Shown: in pieces, positions 9,646 through 19,274 of the stretch | Layout: every line of letters begins with the position of its first letter | Numbering within the stretch: position 1 is the stretch's first letter | Source of the DNA: an uncultured Bacteroidales bacterium | GTDB lineage: Bacteria; Bacteroidota; Bacteroidia; Bacteroidales; Bacteroidaceae | Assembly: GCA_902768125.1 (NCBI GenBank) | Contig: CACXKA010000020.1 | Span: 1 to 43,960, forward strand | Reading direction: 5' to 3' | Length of the DNA: 43,960 nt | Program-made: the position numbers and the translations under genes | Notes under the pieces: model-generated | Seen by the model: the letters and a program-made list of their open reading frames with translations, nothing else | The model's database searches: none | What the model was told of the DNA's origin: nothing

Positions 9646-10584
9646 CTAAAAGTTGAATTCCTCGCTCACGCTCTTCTGTTCTGCCACAGCACGGATGGCA
9701 CGTGCAAACATCTCTGCGATAGAGAGTTGTACTACCTTAGGACACTTCTGAGCATAAGGGATGGAATCTGTGAAGACCATTTCGATGAGGGCAGAATTCT
9801 GCACGCGGTCGCTGGCTGGGTCGCTCATCACACAGTGGCTTGCCACAGCACGCACGCTCTTGGCACCAGCCTTCATCATCTCGTCAGCAGCACGGGTGAT
9901 GGTTCCTGCTGTATCCACCATGTCGTCCACAATCACCACATCCTTGCCCTTCACTTCACCAATGATCTGGATGGATTCCACCACATTGGCTGCTGCGCGA
10001 GTCTTGTTGCACAACACGAGAGGTGCATTCAACTTCTTGGCAAACAGGCGGGCACGCTTGGCACCACCCACGTCCGGTGTGGCAATCACGAGGTCAGGCA
10101 GGTTCAACGCTTCCACGTAGGGAACCTCCACGAGTGAACCATACAAGTGGTCAACAGGTACATTGAAGAAACCCTGAATCTGGTCAGCATGCAAGTCCAT
10201 CGTGATGAGACGGTCGATACCTGCCACACTCAGCAAGTCTGCAACGAGCTTTGCACCGATGCTCACACGGGGTTTGTCTTTGCGGTCCTGACGAGCCCAT
10301 CCGAAGTAGGGGATGACTGCCACGATGCTACGGGCACTGGCACGTTTGGCTGCATCAATCATCAACAACAGCTCCATCAAGTTGTCACTGTTGGGGAATG
10401 TTGATTGTACCAGGAACACATCATTGCCACGGATGGATTCCTCGAATGACACAGCAAATTCGCCATCAGCAAAGTGGGAAATCACCATGTTGCCGAGAGG
10501 GCAGTTCAAACTTTGGCAAATACGCTCTGCCAAGTACCTTGTTTTTGTACCTGAGAATACCTTGAAAGGTCTTGCTTCACTCAT
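9646..10584 (-). CDS. prs: Ribose-phosphate pyrophosphokinase (PRPP synthase)
   Basis: A 312-residue class I PRPP synthase, close to the usual 310-317. It makes phosphoribosyl pyrophosphate from ribose 5-phosphate and ATP, feeding nucleotide, histidine, tryptophan and NAD synthesis. Visible motifs are FADGE near the N-terminus, PYFGWARQDRK (flexible loop and ATP site), DLHADQIQGFF, and the PRPP loop VIVDDMVDTAGT. Quinolinate synthase (nadA), elsewhere in this window, starts the NAD pathway that later consumes PRPP. It starts with ATG at 10584, about 40 bp after a TACCTTTG box, and heads a four-gene run. Confidence 0.97.
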   Translation of the reverse strand: MSEARPFKVFSGTKTRYLAERICQSLNCPLGNMVISHFADGEFAVSFEESIRGNDVFLVQSTFPNSDNLMELLLMIDAAKRASARSIVAVIPYFGWARQDRKDKPRVSIGAKLVADLLSVAGIDRLITMDLHADQIQGFFNVPVDHLYGSLVEVPYVEALNLPDLVIATPDVGGAKRARLFAKKLNAPLVLCNKTRAAANVVESIQIIGEVKGKDVVIVDDMVDTAGTITRAADEMMKAGAKSVRAVASHCVMSDPASDRVQNSALIEMVFTDSIPYAQKCPKVVQLSIAEMFARAIRAVAEQKSVSEEFNF

Positions 10585-10626
10585 GTTTTTCTAACTGTTT
10601 AGGACGTTGATCGGTTGAATTTTGTG

Positions 10627-10634
10627 CAAAGGTA
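10627..10634 (-). promoter_or_regulatory. -7 box upstream of prs
   Basis: TACCTTTG on the minus strand matches the Bacteroidota -7 consensus. No convincing TTTG is visible at the expected distance upstream, so only the -7 half is supported. Confidence 0.5.
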
Positions 10635-10640
10635 GTGAAA

Positions 10641-10725
10641 AATAATTGATAATAGACGATTGACGATTGATAATTCATGATTGAAAGGCAAAAAATGTCG
10701 GTTGTCGATTGTCAATTGTCAATTA
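10641..10725. repeat. Degenerate ATTGAC/GTCAAT repeat cluster
   Basis: Several copies of gattgac or gattgat on the left are mirrored by tgtcaatt copies on the right (10700-10725), giving a loose inverted repeat. The right end reaches the stop codon of the small gene at 10723. It is an intergenic low-complexity microrepeat. Confidence 0.55.
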
Positions 10726-11025
10726 CAATGCACTTTCCATGTAAAAATAGAGGTCTTTCCCACACGTTTCTTCCATGTCGCTGGCAAAGATGTTGAAGTC
10801 GATGCGGATGTTCTCTCTGTCAGGGAAAGGAACGGAGATGGTTGCCTCTGCTTTTGTCGCCTCACCAGAAGGTTTTTCGAGAATGGCTAATGGGTATTTT
10901 TCTCCCGCTTGTTCAACGAACTTTTCCAGAAGAGAAAGTGCATCGCCATGCATGCTTTTTCCTGTCACGCTGATGTGGACGGGAAAATGTCCTTTCGGGT
11001 AGCTGTTTTGTTCTTTTTTATCCAT
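10723..11025 (-). CDS. Small hypothetical protein
   Basis: A 100-residue soluble protein that I do not recognise. It has no signal peptide or membrane segment. The composition is balanced (Lys, Glu, Ala), with a predicted alternating beta/helix pattern (HFPVHISVTGKSM, then a helix DALSLLEKFVEQAGE, then AEATISVPFPD and RIDFNIFASDMEE). The coding strand shows normal codon use for the neighbourhood, so it is probably real. It is separated from prs by the ATTGAC repeat cluster and is divergent from the small membrane protein gene. Confidence 0.55.
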   Translation of the reverse strand: MDKKEQNSYPKGHFPVHISVTGKSMHGDALSLLEKFVEQAGEKYPLAILEKPSGEATKAEATISVPFPDRENIRIDFNIFASDMEETCGKDLYFYMESAL

Positions 11026-11096
11026 GAAAAAAGTAGTTTATTTGTCAAACACGTTGTTTTATCATAAATAAGGTTAAAAAACGAGCCAGACGTGTG

Positions 11097-11124
11097 TTGG
11101 CAAACGTTATAACACCTATCTTTG
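11097..11124 (+). promoter_or_regulatory. Bacteroidota-type promoter
   Basis: TTG at 11097-11099 and TATCTTTG at 11117-11124. The 17-bp spacing is a little short. A transcript from here would begin near 11130, which places an alternative TTG start at 11122 inside the promoter and supports ATG 11155 for the next gene. Confidence 0.6.
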
Positions 11125-11154
11125 TATCACTTTTTGAATGCAAATATACAAAAA

Positions 11155-11370
11155 ATGTTGAAAACATTCGTCACTTTATTCATCATTTGTGTCATTCTGA
11201 TAGGCATCGCGATGCTTTTTCTGAGTGTCAGACTGATATTTAAGAAAAATGGGCGTTTTGTCAAGATGCATGTCAGCCAATCAAAAGCGATGCGGGACAA
11301 AGGCATCACTTGTGTGCAGAGTCAGGATTATGCCATGCGTCACAAGTCGCCTCATGCCGTGAAAGAGTGA
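11155..11370 (+). CDS. Small single-pass membrane protein
   Basis: A 71-residue protein starting at ATG 11155. Its N-terminal hydrophobic segment (about residues 3-24, TFVTLFIICVILIGIAMLF) is followed by a basic, hydrophilic tail (KKNGRFVKMHVSQSKAMRDKG). Short proteins of this layout are common in Bacteroidales, often in front of an OmpH-like gene; their function is unknown. An upstream TTG in frame overlaps the promoter and was rejected as start. The next gene begins 25 bp downstream, so the two are probably cotranscribed. Confidence 0.6.
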   Translation: MLKTFVTLFIICVILIGIAMLFLSVRLIFKKNGRFVKMHVSQSKAMRDKGITCVQSQDYAMRHKSPHAVKE

Positions 11371-11395
11371 GAAATAAAAATTGTAACAATAAAAT

Positions 11396-12028
11396 ATGAA
11401 AAAAATCACTACACTTGTCCTTAGCGGACTCATGATGGGAGCTGTCGTGGCAACCATCACATCATGTAACAATGCGAACAATGAGAACGCTCCAGAGAGC
11501 GCTCCAGCAAAGGCTTCTTCTGACAAAGCAGTAAGCTACAAGATTGCTTTTGTGCAGATTGACACACTCACTTCTCAATATCAGAAGTGCAAGGATCTCG
11601 AAGAGGAATTCACCAAGAAGCGTGCCAATGCTGAAGCAACCATCAATGCAAAGGGAAAGAACTTCACGGCACAGATGCAGGAGTTCAATCGTAAATATCA
11701 GAGTAACCAGTTCACGCAGCAGCAGTTTGAGGCAGAACAGGTGCGTCTTTCCAAGTTGCAGCAGGATCTGCAAGACCTTCAGGCTCGTCTGAGCAATTCA
11801 CTCCAGGAGGAATACCAGAAAGAATTCCAGGCGTTGACTGATTCTATCCAGAACTTCACCAAGTCTTATGCGAAAGAGAAAGGTTATGACTTCATTCTTT
11901 GCAAGTCATCAGGCATCGACAACGTGCTTTATGCGAACGAGTCTTATGATGTGACTGACGAGGTGGTGAAGGCACTCAACAAGCGTTACAGCAAAGATGC
12001 TCCTAAGGCGAAAGAAGATAAGAAATAA
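11396..12028 (+). CDS. OmpH/Skp-family lipoprotein
   Basis: A 210-residue protein with a lipoprotein signal (hydrophobic stretch, then a lipobox ending at Cys24 in TITSCNN). After a short Ser/Ala-rich linker comes the OmpH/Skp pattern: a beta segment YKIAFVQIDTLTSQY, a long charged coiled coil (about residues 75-150, rich in Gln, Glu and Lys), and a closing beta segment YDFILCKSSGIDNVLYANESYDVTDEVVKALN. Skp proteins hold unfolded outer-membrane proteins in the periplasm; this one would be membrane anchored. Length fits the family. It is followed by a strong terminator. Confidence 0.88.
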   Translation: MKKITTLVLSGLMMGAVVATITSCNNANNENAPESAPAKASSDKAVSYKIAFVQIDTLTSQYQKCKDLEEEFTKKRANAEATINAKGKNFTAQMQEFNRKYQSNQFTQQQFEAEQVRLSKLQQDLQDLQARLSNSLQEEYQKEFQALTDSIQNFTKSYAKEKGYDFILCKSSGIDNVLYANESYDVTDEVVKALNKRYSKDAPKAKEDKK

Positions 12029-12045
12029 ACACCCAAATCACCCAT

Positions 12046-12086
12046 AAAAAAAGGACTCTTAGCAATCATGTTAAGAGTCCTTTTTG
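12046..12086. terminator. Strong bidirectional terminator
   Basis: A 14-bp perfect stem (AAAAAGGACTCTTA/TAAGAGTCCTTTTT) around a 10-nt loop, A-rich on the left and T-rich on the right. It separates the convergent OmpH-like and htpG genes. Confidence 0.92.
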
Positions 12087-12101
12087 TATGATGTTGTTTC
12101 C

Positions 12102-13958
12102 TTAAATCAGATCAATGCTTCTCTTGACGAAGTTGTTGAGGGCTTCACCACGCAACAGACCGTTTTGCAAGAGTGCCAAGTCGATGAGCTGGCTCACCAC
12201 TTCAGGCTTTGCATCCTTGATGCTCTGCTTGATAAGTGGGTGGTCTGTATTGAGCACGAGGTTGAGCATCGTAGGCATCTCACCATAGAATGCCATACCA
12301 GGCTGCAGACGTGACATATCCTTCATACGACGCATGTACTCGCTCTGGGTCATGATGACAGGTGCTGTCGTTTCGCCCAATGCCTGTGGCTCCACGTTGA
12401 ATTCAATCTTCTCCAGTTTGGGAAGGGCGTTCTTGAAGGTCTCTGTGAGTGACTTCTTGTCATCCTCAGGCAGTTCTTCCTTCTTCTCGTCGCTCTTCAC
12501 AATCAGGCGATCCACCACATCTGAATCGACACGAGTGAAGCGGCTCTTCTCGAACTTCTCCTCATACATGTTGCACATGGCTGGGTCGAGCTGTCCGTCC
12601 ATCAACAGCACGTTGTAGCCCTTGGCATTGGCTGCATCGATGTAGCTGTACTGGTCGTCCTTGTTGTTGGCATAGAGATAGATGAGGTTGCCGTCCTTGT
12701 CGGTCTGCTCACCCTTGATGAGAGTCTGGTACTCCTCGAAGGTGTACATCTTACCTTCTGTGTCTTTCAACAGGGCGAAAGCCTTTGCCTTGTCGTAGAA
12801 GTCGCTCTCTGAGAGCATTCCGTAGTTAATGAAGATCTTGATGTCGTCCCACTTCTCCTCAAACTGCTTGCGGTCGCTCTTGAAGATAGAGGAAAGACGG
12901 TCGCTCACTTTCTTGGAGATATAGGTGGAAATCTTCTTCACGTTCGAATCACTCTGGAGGTAGCTACGGCTCACGTTCAGCGGAATATCTGGTGAGTCAA
13001 TCACACCATGTAGCAAGGTCATGAAGTCAGGCACGATGCCTTCCACGTTGTCTGTGACAAACACCTGGTTGCAATAGAGGTTGATCTTGTTCTTCTGAAT
13101 GTCGAGACTGCTCTTCACCTTGGGGAAATAAAGGATACCTGTGAGGTTGAAGGGGTAATCCACGTTGAGGTGAATCCAGAACAGAGGTTCATCGCTCATG
13201 GGGTAGAGTTTCTTGTAGAACTCCTTGTAGTCTTCGTCCTTCAGTTCTGATGGTTTGCGTGTCCAAAGTGGGGTGGTGTCGTTGATGACATCGTCCTCAT
13301 CAGTCTCCACGCTCTTCTTCTCCTTGTCGTCCCACTTGGTCTTCTTGCCAAAAGCAACGGGTACAGGGAGGAACTTGCAATATTTGTTCAGCAGTTCGCT
13401 AATTTTGTACTTCTCAAGGAAATCCTTGCAGTCATCGTCGATATACATCACGATGTCAGTACCACGATCAGTCTTGTCTGCATCTTCAATGCTGAATTCA
13501 GGACTGCCGTCGCAACTCCACTTCACAGCCTTGCTGCCTTCATGCCAGCTCTTGGTGATGATCTCCACCTTCTTGCTCACCATGAAGGAAGAGTAGAAAC
13601 CCAATCCGAAGTGACCAATGATGGCGTTGGCGTCCTCCTTGTATTTGTCGAGGAAGTCGTTGGCGCCAGAGAATGCAATCTGGTTGATGTACTTGTCAAT
13701 CTCCTCTTCTGTCATACCAATACCACGGTCACTGACGGTGAGGGTGCCTTTGTCCTTGTCAATGCTGACACGCACAGTCAAGTCGCCTGCCTCTTCTTTC
13801 AACTCACCCTTGCTGGCAAGAGTCTTGAGTTTCTGAGTGGCATCGACGGCGTTGCTCACAATCTCACGAATGAAGATGTCGTGGTCTGAATAGAGAAACT
13901 TTTTGATGACGGGGAAGATGTTCTCAGTCGTAACCCCAATGTTACCTTGTTGTGCCAT
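12102..13958 (-). CDS. htpG: Molecular chaperone HtpG (Hsp90)
   Basis: A 618-residue bacterial Hsp90. The N-terminal GHKL ATPase domain shows the helix EIVSNAVDATQKL, the Mg/ATP motif DRGIGMTEEEI, and GHFGLGFYSSFMV. The middle domain carries a Trp-rich LWTRKPSELKDEDYKEFYK and LNVSRSYLQSD with the catalytic Arg. The C-terminal dimerisation domain ends in LNNFVKRSIDLI. Length matches E. coli HtpG (624). It remodels client proteins in the cytoplasm under stress. It stands alone between the shared terminator and the clpC terminator. No heat-shock operator could be recognised upstream. Confidence 0.97.
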   Translation of the reverse strand: MAQQGNIGVTTENIFPVIKKFLYSDHDIFIREIVSNAVDATQKLKTLASKGELKEEAGDLTVRVSIDKDKGTLTVSDRGIGMTEEEIDKYINQIAFSGANDFLDKYKEDANAIIGHFGLGFYSSFMVSKKVEIITKSWHEGSKAVKWSCDGSPEFSIEDADKTDRGTDIVMYIDDDCKDFLEKYKISELLNKYCKFLPVPVAFGKKTKWDDKEKKSVETDEDDVINDTTPLWTRKPSELKDEDYKEFYKKLYPMSDEPLFWIHLNVDYPFNLTGILYFPKVKSSLDIQKNKINLYCNQVFVTDNVEGIVPDFMTLLHGVIDSPDIPLNVSRSYLQSDSNVKKISTYISKKVSDRLSSIFKSDRKQFEEKWDDIKIFINYGMLSESDFYDKAKAFALLKDTEGKMYTFEEYQTLIKGEQTDKDGNLIYLYANNKDDQYSYIDAANAKGYNVLLMDGQLDPAMCNMYEEKFEKSRFTRVDSDVVDRLIVKSDEKKEELPEDDKKSLTETFKNALPKLEKIEFNVEPQALGETTAPVIMTQSEYMRRMKDMSRLQPGMAFYGEMPTMLNLVLNTDHPLIKQSIKDAKPEVVSQLIDLALLQNGLLRGEALNNFVKRSIDLI

Positions 13959-14008
13959 GATTTATTTTCTATTTTATGATTTACAAATTACAATTTGGGT
14001 TCATGGTC

Positions 14009-14045
14009 AAAAAAAATGCCAGCCACTTTCGTAACTGACATTTTG
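14009..14045 (-). terminator. Terminator of clpC
   Basis: On the minus strand AAAATGTCAG pairs with CTGGCATTTT (one G-U pair) and is followed by eight T. It lies just after the clpC stop codon and before htpG. Confidence 0.8.
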
Positions 14046-14058
14046 TCGCGAGTTGTCA

Positions 14059-16587
14059 TTATTGCTTTTTTGCAATCACAATCTTGTCATCTTTCAGGTC
14101 TGCTAAGATGGTGTCACCCTCCTTTGCCTCTTCTTCCACCAGCATTTCACTGATGCGGTCTTCGAGGTGTTGTTGGATGGCGCGTCGAAGCGGACGGGCT
14201 CCAAACTGCTTGTCATAACCCTTCTCGGCAATGAACTTCTGCGCCTCTTCTGTGATTTCGAGCGTGATGCCCAGATCATCCATGCGCTTGTAGAGTCCTT
14301 TCAGTTCGATGCCGATGATTTGCAAGATGGCATCCAATTCCAGTTGGTCGAATGTGATAATTTCGTCGATACGGTTCAGGAACTCAGGAGAGAACTGCTT
14401 CTCGAGAGCCTTGTGAATGACTGAACGTGACACTTCCTTGTCGTTCTTACCTGCCATTGCTGAGAAACCGACGCCACGACCAAACTCTTTCAACTGGCGT
14501 GTTCCCACGTTGCTGGTCATGATGATGACGGTATTGCGGAAGTCGATGGTGCGTCCTTGTGTGTCTGTCAGTCGTCCATCGTCCATCACCTGCAGGAGCA
14601 AGTTGAACACATCTGGATGTGCCTTCTCGATTTCGTCCAACAGTACGATGGAGTAGGGCTTTCTGCGCACTTTCTCAGTCAGCATGCCACCTTCTTCGTA
14701 TCCCACATATCCAGGAGGCGCACCCACCAGTCGGCTGACGGTGAATTTCTCCATATATTCGCTCATGTCAATGCGGATGAGTGCATCGGTCGAGCCAAAC
14801 ATGTGCTCTGCCAGTTTCTTTGCCAAGAAAGTCTTTCCCACACCTGTAGGACCCAAGAACATGAACACGCCAATCGGACGGTTCGGGTCTTTCAGTCCCA
14901 CACGGCTACGCTGGATGGCACTGACAAGTTTATCTACAGCTGCATCTTGGGCAATCACAGTCGATTTCAGTTCCTGACGCATCCCCTTCATGCGGATGCC
15001 TTCAGCATTTGCCATTTTGCTGACAGGAATACCCGTCATCATGGAGACAGTCTCTGCCACTTCTTCTTCTGTGACTTTCTGGCGTTTTTCCTTCGAGGAT
15101 GATTCCCATTCTGCCTTTATCTTTTCCAGTTCCTCGCCAACGCCCTTGGCTTGGTCACGGCATTCGCTTGCCAACGCATAATTTTCATGCTTGATGGCCT
15201 CAGCCTTTTTCGCATTCAGCTCTGCCAATTCAGCCTCCTTTTCTTCCATCTCCTTGGGCACGCTTATATTAATAATATGTACGCGCGAACCCACTTCATC
15301 CATCACGTCGATGGCTTTGTCTGGGAAACTTCTGTCTGTGACATACCGCTCTGTCAACTTGACACATGCCATCAAGGCTTCGTCTGTATAGCTGACATTG
15401 TGGTGGTCTTCATATCTGTCTTTGATGTTGTGCAGGATGGTCAAAGTCTCCTCGGGTGTGGTTTGTTCCACAATCACCTTCTGGAAACGGCGTTCCAACG
15501 CTCCATCCTTCTCAATGCTCTTTCTGTATTCATCGAGGGTGGTGGCTCCGATGCATTGCAATTCGCCTCTTGCCAAAGCTGGCTTCATCATATTGGCTGC
15601 ATCCATCTGACCTGCCTGGTTGCCAGCTCCCACCAATGTGTGGATTTCATCGATGAAGACGATGATGTCGGGGTTGGCACTCAGTTCGTTGATGATGCTG
15701 CGCATGCGCTCCTCAAACTGACCACGATACTTCGTGCCGGCTACGACACTCGACATATCGAGGCTGATGATGCGTTTGTTGAAGAGCACGCGAGCCACTT
15801 TCCGTTCGTTGATGCGAGTGGCCAAACCTTCCACGATGGCACTCTTGCCCACACCTGGTTCTCCGATGAGTACAGGGTTGTTTTTCTTTCTGCGAGAAAG
15901 AATCTGTGCCAGACGTTCGATTTCTGTTTCACGTCCCACCACAGGATCCAACTTGCCCTCGCTGGCTGCACGAGTCAAGTCAAAACCAAACTTGTCAATG
16001 GCTGGTGTGTCAGAATTACCCTTCTTGGCAGTCTTCGAAGTGGTTGTGCTGTTCGATGCTGATGATGCCTCATTGTTCGCGGAGGGTGGTGGAGCATCCA
16101 TCTCGTCGTCATCCTCCTCGTCAAAGTCAATATCGCTTTGAGGTTGGGTAGGTGCTTTCTGAGTAGTCAGCGAATCGTAGAATTCCTTGTAGGTCACATC
16201 GCAATCGTTCAGTACACGAGCCACCATGTTGTCGTTCTGTTTCAGAATGGCAAGTAGCATGTGCTCTGCATCACTTTCCTCACTCTTCAGCAGACGAGCC
16301 TCCAAAACGGTCAGACGCATGATGGTCGTCGATTTGTTATTGAGGGTGATGTCGGTGGAGAGTAGGGCAGCTCCATGATCCTTCACGGCACGTTCCAACA
16401 CTTCCTTGATGGAAGGGATGTTGACGTAGAACTTCCTTCTCAGCACGTCCAAGGCTCTGCTTTCTCCGTCACGAATCATTCCCAGCATCAGGTGCTCAGG
16501 ACCAATGTAGTCGTTGTTCAGCCTTAAAGCCTCCTCCTTGCTATATCCGAGAATGCGTGTGATTCTATCTGAATATTTGTAATTCAT
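14059..16587 (-). CDS. clpC: ATP-dependent Clp protease ATPase subunit ClpC
   Basis: An 842-residue class I Clp/Hsp100 ATPase. The N domain has the double Clp repeat (about 1-140), then a Ser/Thr/Asp-rich linker (about 142-195). The first AAA module has Walker A GEPGVGKS at 242-249 and [12 protein letters not shown] middle region with a UVR-like stretch ([16 protein letters not shown]) marks it as ClpC rather than ClpB. The second AAA module has GPTGVGKT near 577-584 and [14 protein letters not shown]. It unfolds proteins for ClpP. No clpP or mcsB lies nearby. The 69-bp gap after proS has no clear promoter, so cotranscription with proS is possible. Confidence 0.95.
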   Translation of the reverse strand: MNYKYSDRITRILGYSKEEALRLNNDYIGPEHLMLGMIRDGESRALDVLRRKFYVNIPSIKEVLERAVKDHGAALLSTDITLNNKSTTIMRLTVLEARLLKSEESDAEHMLLAILKQNDNMVARVLNDCDVTYKEFYDSLTTQKAPTQPQSDIDFDEEDDDEMDAPPPSANNEASSASNSTTTSKTAKKGNSDTPAIDKFGFDLTRAASEGKLDPVVGRETEIERLAQILSRRKKNNPVLIGEPGVGKSAIVEGLATRINERKVARVLFNKRIISLDMSSVVAGTKYRGQFEERMRSIINELSANPDIIVFIDEIHTLVGAGNQAGQMDAANMMKPALARGELQCIGATTLDEYRKSIEKDGALERRFQKVIVEQTTPEETLTILHNIKDRYEDHHNVSYTDEALMACVKLTERYVTDRSFPDKAIDVMDEVGSRVHIINISVPKEMEEKEAELAELNAKKAEAIKHENYALASECRDQAKGVGEELEKIKAEWESSSKEKRQKVTEEEVAETVSMMTGIPVSKMANAEGIRMKGMRQELKSTVIAQDAAVDKLVSAIQRSRVGLKDPNRPIGVFMFLGPTGVGKTFLAKKLAEHMFGSTDALIRIDMSEYMEKFTVSRLVGAPPGYVGYEEGGMLTEKVRRKPYSIVLLDEIEKAHPDVFNLLLQVMDDGRLTDTQGRTIDFRNTVIIMTSNVGTRQLKEFGRGVGFSAMAGKNDKEVSRSVIHKALEKQFSPEFLNRIDEIITFDQLELDAILQIIGIELKGLYKRMDDLGITLEITEEAQKFIAEKGYDKQFGARPLRRAIQQHLEDRISEMLVEEEAKEGDTILADLKDDKIVIAKKQ

Positions 16588-16656
16588 CGATGAATGTTAA
16601 AGTCGTTTGTTGATGTATAACGGTACATTCCTACAAAACAGATGCCAGCGGCTCTC

Positions 16657-18135
16657 TTAGTATGCTCTTGCAATCAACACGCGTGCTTTGGCAGGCTTGC
16701 CGCTTACCATATCCACGCCTTCTGTCTGCTCGAACATGAAAGGCACACAACGGATGGTTGCCTGTGTCTCTTCCTTAATCTGAGCCTCTGTTTCTTCTGT
16801 ACCGTCCCAATGGCAGAGGAAGAAGCCGCCATCCTTGATGCGCTCCTTGAACTCCTCGTAGTTGTCACACTCGTAGATGTGCGCATCACGATAGTCAACT
16901 GCCTTCTTGTAGATGTTCTGCTGAATGTCGTCGAGCAGGTTTTTGATATATTGCTCGATGCCTTCGATGGACACATTCTCCTTTTCGAGCGTGTCGCGAC
17001 GCATCACTTCCACAAGACCCTTCTCCAAGTCTCTTGCACCCAGCACAAGGCGTACAGGCACACCCTTCAGTTCGTAGTCAGCAAACTTGAAGCCAGGACG
17101 CTTGTTGTCGGCATTGTCATACTTCACGCTGATGCCCATATCCTTCAGGTTCTTCACGATTGCCTCAGCCTTCTCGTCCAACATTGCCATCTGGTCACCC
17201 TTACCGATTGGGATGATGACCACCTGCAGCGGAGCGAGTTTTGGAGGCAACACGAGACCGTTGTCGTCTGAGTGCGTCATGATGAGGGCACCCATCAGAC
17301 GGGTTGAAACGCCCCATGAAGTTGCCCAAGCATATTCAACCTGATTGTCTTTGTTCAGGAACTGCACATCGAACGCCTTGCCGAAGTTCTGTCCCAAGAA
17401 GTGGCTTGTACCACTCTGCAAAGCCTTGCCGTCCTGCATCATCGCCTCGATGGTGTAGGTGTCGAGTGCACCAGCAAAACGCTCTGTCTCGCTCTTCACA
17501 CCCTGAATCACAGGCACAGCCATATATTCCTCTGCAAATTTGGCATACACCTTCAGCATCTGCTTGGCACGATCCTCAGCTTCCTCACGAGTGGCGTGAG
17601 CTGTGTGTCCCTCTTGCCAAAGGAACTCCGAGGTGCGCAGGAATAAACGGGTGCGCATCTCCCAGCGCATCACGTTACACCATTGGTTGCACAGGATAGG
17701 CAGGTCGCGATAGGACTTGATCCAGTTCTTATACGTGTTCCAGATGATGGTTTCCGAAGTAGGGCGGATGATCAACTCTTCCTCCAGCTTGGCAGCAGGG
17801 TCCACCACCACACCATCATGCGTCTCGTTCGTCTTCAGACGGTAGTGAGTCACCACAGCGCACTCCTTTGCGAAGCCCTCCACATGCTCAGCCTCCTTGC
17901 TCAAGAAGCTCTTGGGAATCAGCAAGGGGAAGTAAGCGTTCTGCACGCCTGTCTCCTTGAACATATCGTCGAGCACGCGCTGCATCTTCTCCCAGATGGC
18001 ATATCCGTAAGGACGGATTACCATACATCCTCTGACGTCAGCCTGCTCAGCCAACTCAGCCTTCACCACCAGTTCGTTATACCATTTTGAATAATCTTCC
18101 GACCTCTTCGTGAGGTCCTTCAATTCTGTTGCCAT
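16657..18135 (-). CDS. proS: Prolyl-tRNA synthetase (eukaryote/archaeal type)
   Basis: A 492-residue class II synthetase. It lacks the long editing insertion of the usual bacterial form and has the extra C-terminal domain, so it is the eukaryote/archaeal-like type found in Bacteroidetes. The catalytic core shows the proline-site segment [13 protein letters not shown], motif 2 [23 protein letters not shown], and [20 protein letters not shown] near motif 3. The anticodon-binding domain follows at about 290-390, and the C-terminus ends in RVLIARAY. It charges tRNA-Pro. It has a near-consensus promoter at 18171-18201. Confidence 0.96.
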   Translation of the reverse strand: MATELKDLTKRSEDYSKWYNELVVKAELAEQADVRGCMVIRPYGYAIWEKMQRVLDDMFKETGVQNAYFPLLIPKSFLSKEAEHVEGFAKECAVVTHYRLKTNETHDGVVVDPAAKLEEELIIRPTSETIIWNTYKNWIKSYRDLPILCNQWCNVMRWEMRTRLFLRTSEFLWQEGHTAHATREEAEDRAKQMLKVYAKFAEEYMAVPVIQGVKSETERFAGALDTYTIEAMMQDGKALQSGTSHFLGQNFGKAFDVQFLNKDNQVEYAWATSWGVSTRLMGALIMTHSDDNGLVLPPKLAPLQVVIIPIGKGDQMAMLDEKAEAIVKNLKDMGISVKYDNADNKRPGFKFADYELKGVPVRLVLGARDLEKGLVEVMRRDTLEKENVSIEGIEQYIKNLLDDIQQNIYKKAVDYRDAHIYECDNYEEFKERIKDGGFFLCHWDGTEETEAQIKEETQATIRCVPFMFEQTEGVDMVSGKPAKARVLIARAY

Positions 18136-18170
18136 ATTTCGTTCTAAGTTTTCTTTTGATTACAAGAGTG

Positions 18171-18201
18171 CAAAGGTACGACTAAATGAGCACAATACAA
18201 A
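18171..18201 (-). promoter_or_regulatory. Bacteroidota-type promoter for proS
   Basis: On the minus strand TTTG (18198-18201), a 19-bp spacer and TACCTTTG (18171-18178), a near-perfect match. It lies 35 bp before the proS ATG. Confidence 0.8.
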
Positions 18202-18293
18202 GGAAAAAACGAAGTTTTTACTTTTATGGCCGAATGTTAGTACCTTAGATGTCATCAACGGTATGAGTCAATGAGCAGAATACCCTTTTAACT

Positions 18294-19160
18294 CTATACC
18301 AAACCAAAATGACGTAAAGCATTCAAGACACCATCATCGTCAACAGAAGTAGTCGTGTGGTTTGCCTCATTTTTTAGGGATTCAAGCGCATTTCCCATCG
18401 CCACACCTATACCAGCAGCCTTAATCATGGGAGTGTCATTGCCTCCATCACCAAAGGCTATCGTAAATTGAGGGTCAATCCCAAAATGAGTTGCCATTGT
18501 GATGATGCCTTCTCCCTTGTCTGCACCTTTTGCCGTTATGTCCGTAAAGTCTGGGTGCCAGCGGCCTGAAGTGCAGTTGGGAATACGCTTCATCAACTCG
18601 CGCTCATATTCTTCAGGAAAGAAAGGCGTCATCTGAAGGATTCGTTGTTGAAGTACATAATCCAATGGTTTGGCTTGGTCAAAATTCTCCACGCCCAATC
18701 CACCACGAAAAATCCTGTCAACATCTCCCTGCGGGTCAAACACAGCCACATCTTTATCACCCACAACAATCAGTCCGTAGTTCTTGTCCAAAGCATCTTC
18801 AACCACCAACTGTACTGCATCCCTTGGAATGTCCTTGCAACTGACCACCTCATCGCCCACAAAACATAAGGCTCCGTTGATGGTCACATAACCATCAATC
18901 AAGTGCTCGATGGCACCCAAGTTGGTGATAATCAGTGGTGGACGACCTGTGGCAATAAAGACTTTATGACCGTTAGCCTTAGCTTGGGTGAGGGCGAAAA
19001 TCGTCGAAGATGGAATCTCGTGAGTCTGAAAACTCACTAATGTCCCATCTATATCAAAGAACAGGGCATACTTATCCCCCGATTCTTTTCCCAAACAACT
19101 CTTGCCGTTCTCCTCCATCTTGTGGCTGAACTCCACTTCAAATGCCTCTGCTATACTCAT
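18294..19160 (-). CDS. HAD-superfamily hydrolase, Cof-type sugar/cofactor phosphatase
   Basis: A Cof-like haloacid dehalogenase phosphatase. Motif I is FFDIDGTLVSF, where the first Asp is the nucleophile. Motif II is FIATGRPP. The Lys of motif III lies before the last motif, FGDGGNDTPMIKAAGIGVAMGNA. A cap domain of the C2 type fills the middle. Substrates of such enzymes are small phosphorylated sugars or cofactors and cannot be predicted. I chose ATG 19160 (MSIAEAFE, 288 residues). A longer frame to 19223 would start within the promoter (TATCTTTG at 19190-19197), and a later ATG (MEENGKS) is also possible. Confidence 0.85.
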   Translation of the reverse strand: MSIAEAFEVEFSHKMEENGKSCLGKESGDKYALFFDIDGTLVSFQTHEIPSSTIFALTQAKANGHKVFIATGRPPLIITNLGAIEHLIDGYVTINGALCFVGDEVVSCKDIPRDAVQLVVEDALDKNYGLIVVGDKDVAVFDPQGDVDRIFRGGLGVENFDQAKPLDYVLQQRILQMTPFFPEEYERELMKRIPNCTSGRWHPDFTDITAKGADKGEGIITMATHFGIDPQFTIAFGDGGNDTPMIKAAGIGVAMGNALESLKNEANHTTTSVDDDGVLNALRHFGLV

Positions 19161-19189
19161 ATTAACCAGATAATTCTTAAAACACTTCG

Positions 19190-19220
19190 CAAAGATAAGG
19201 CTTTTTTCTGACTTATCACA
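19190..19220 (-). promoter_or_regulatory. Probable promoter for the HAD hydrolase
   Basis: TATCTTTG on the minus strand (19190-19197) with a weak TGTG (19217-19220) 19 bp upstream. It is 29 bp before ATG 19160. Just beyond it, TATCTGTG is repeated at 19234 and 19243. Confidence 0.55.
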
Positions 19221-19274
19221 CATAAATTCGTGTTATCTGTGCTATCTGTGTGGGATAAAACTTTTCATGATGAA

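Noticed and set aside
15151-16062. 303-codon plus-strand frame opposite clpC
   Set aside because: It lies entirely within clpC, which has all expected motifs. The frame shows none.
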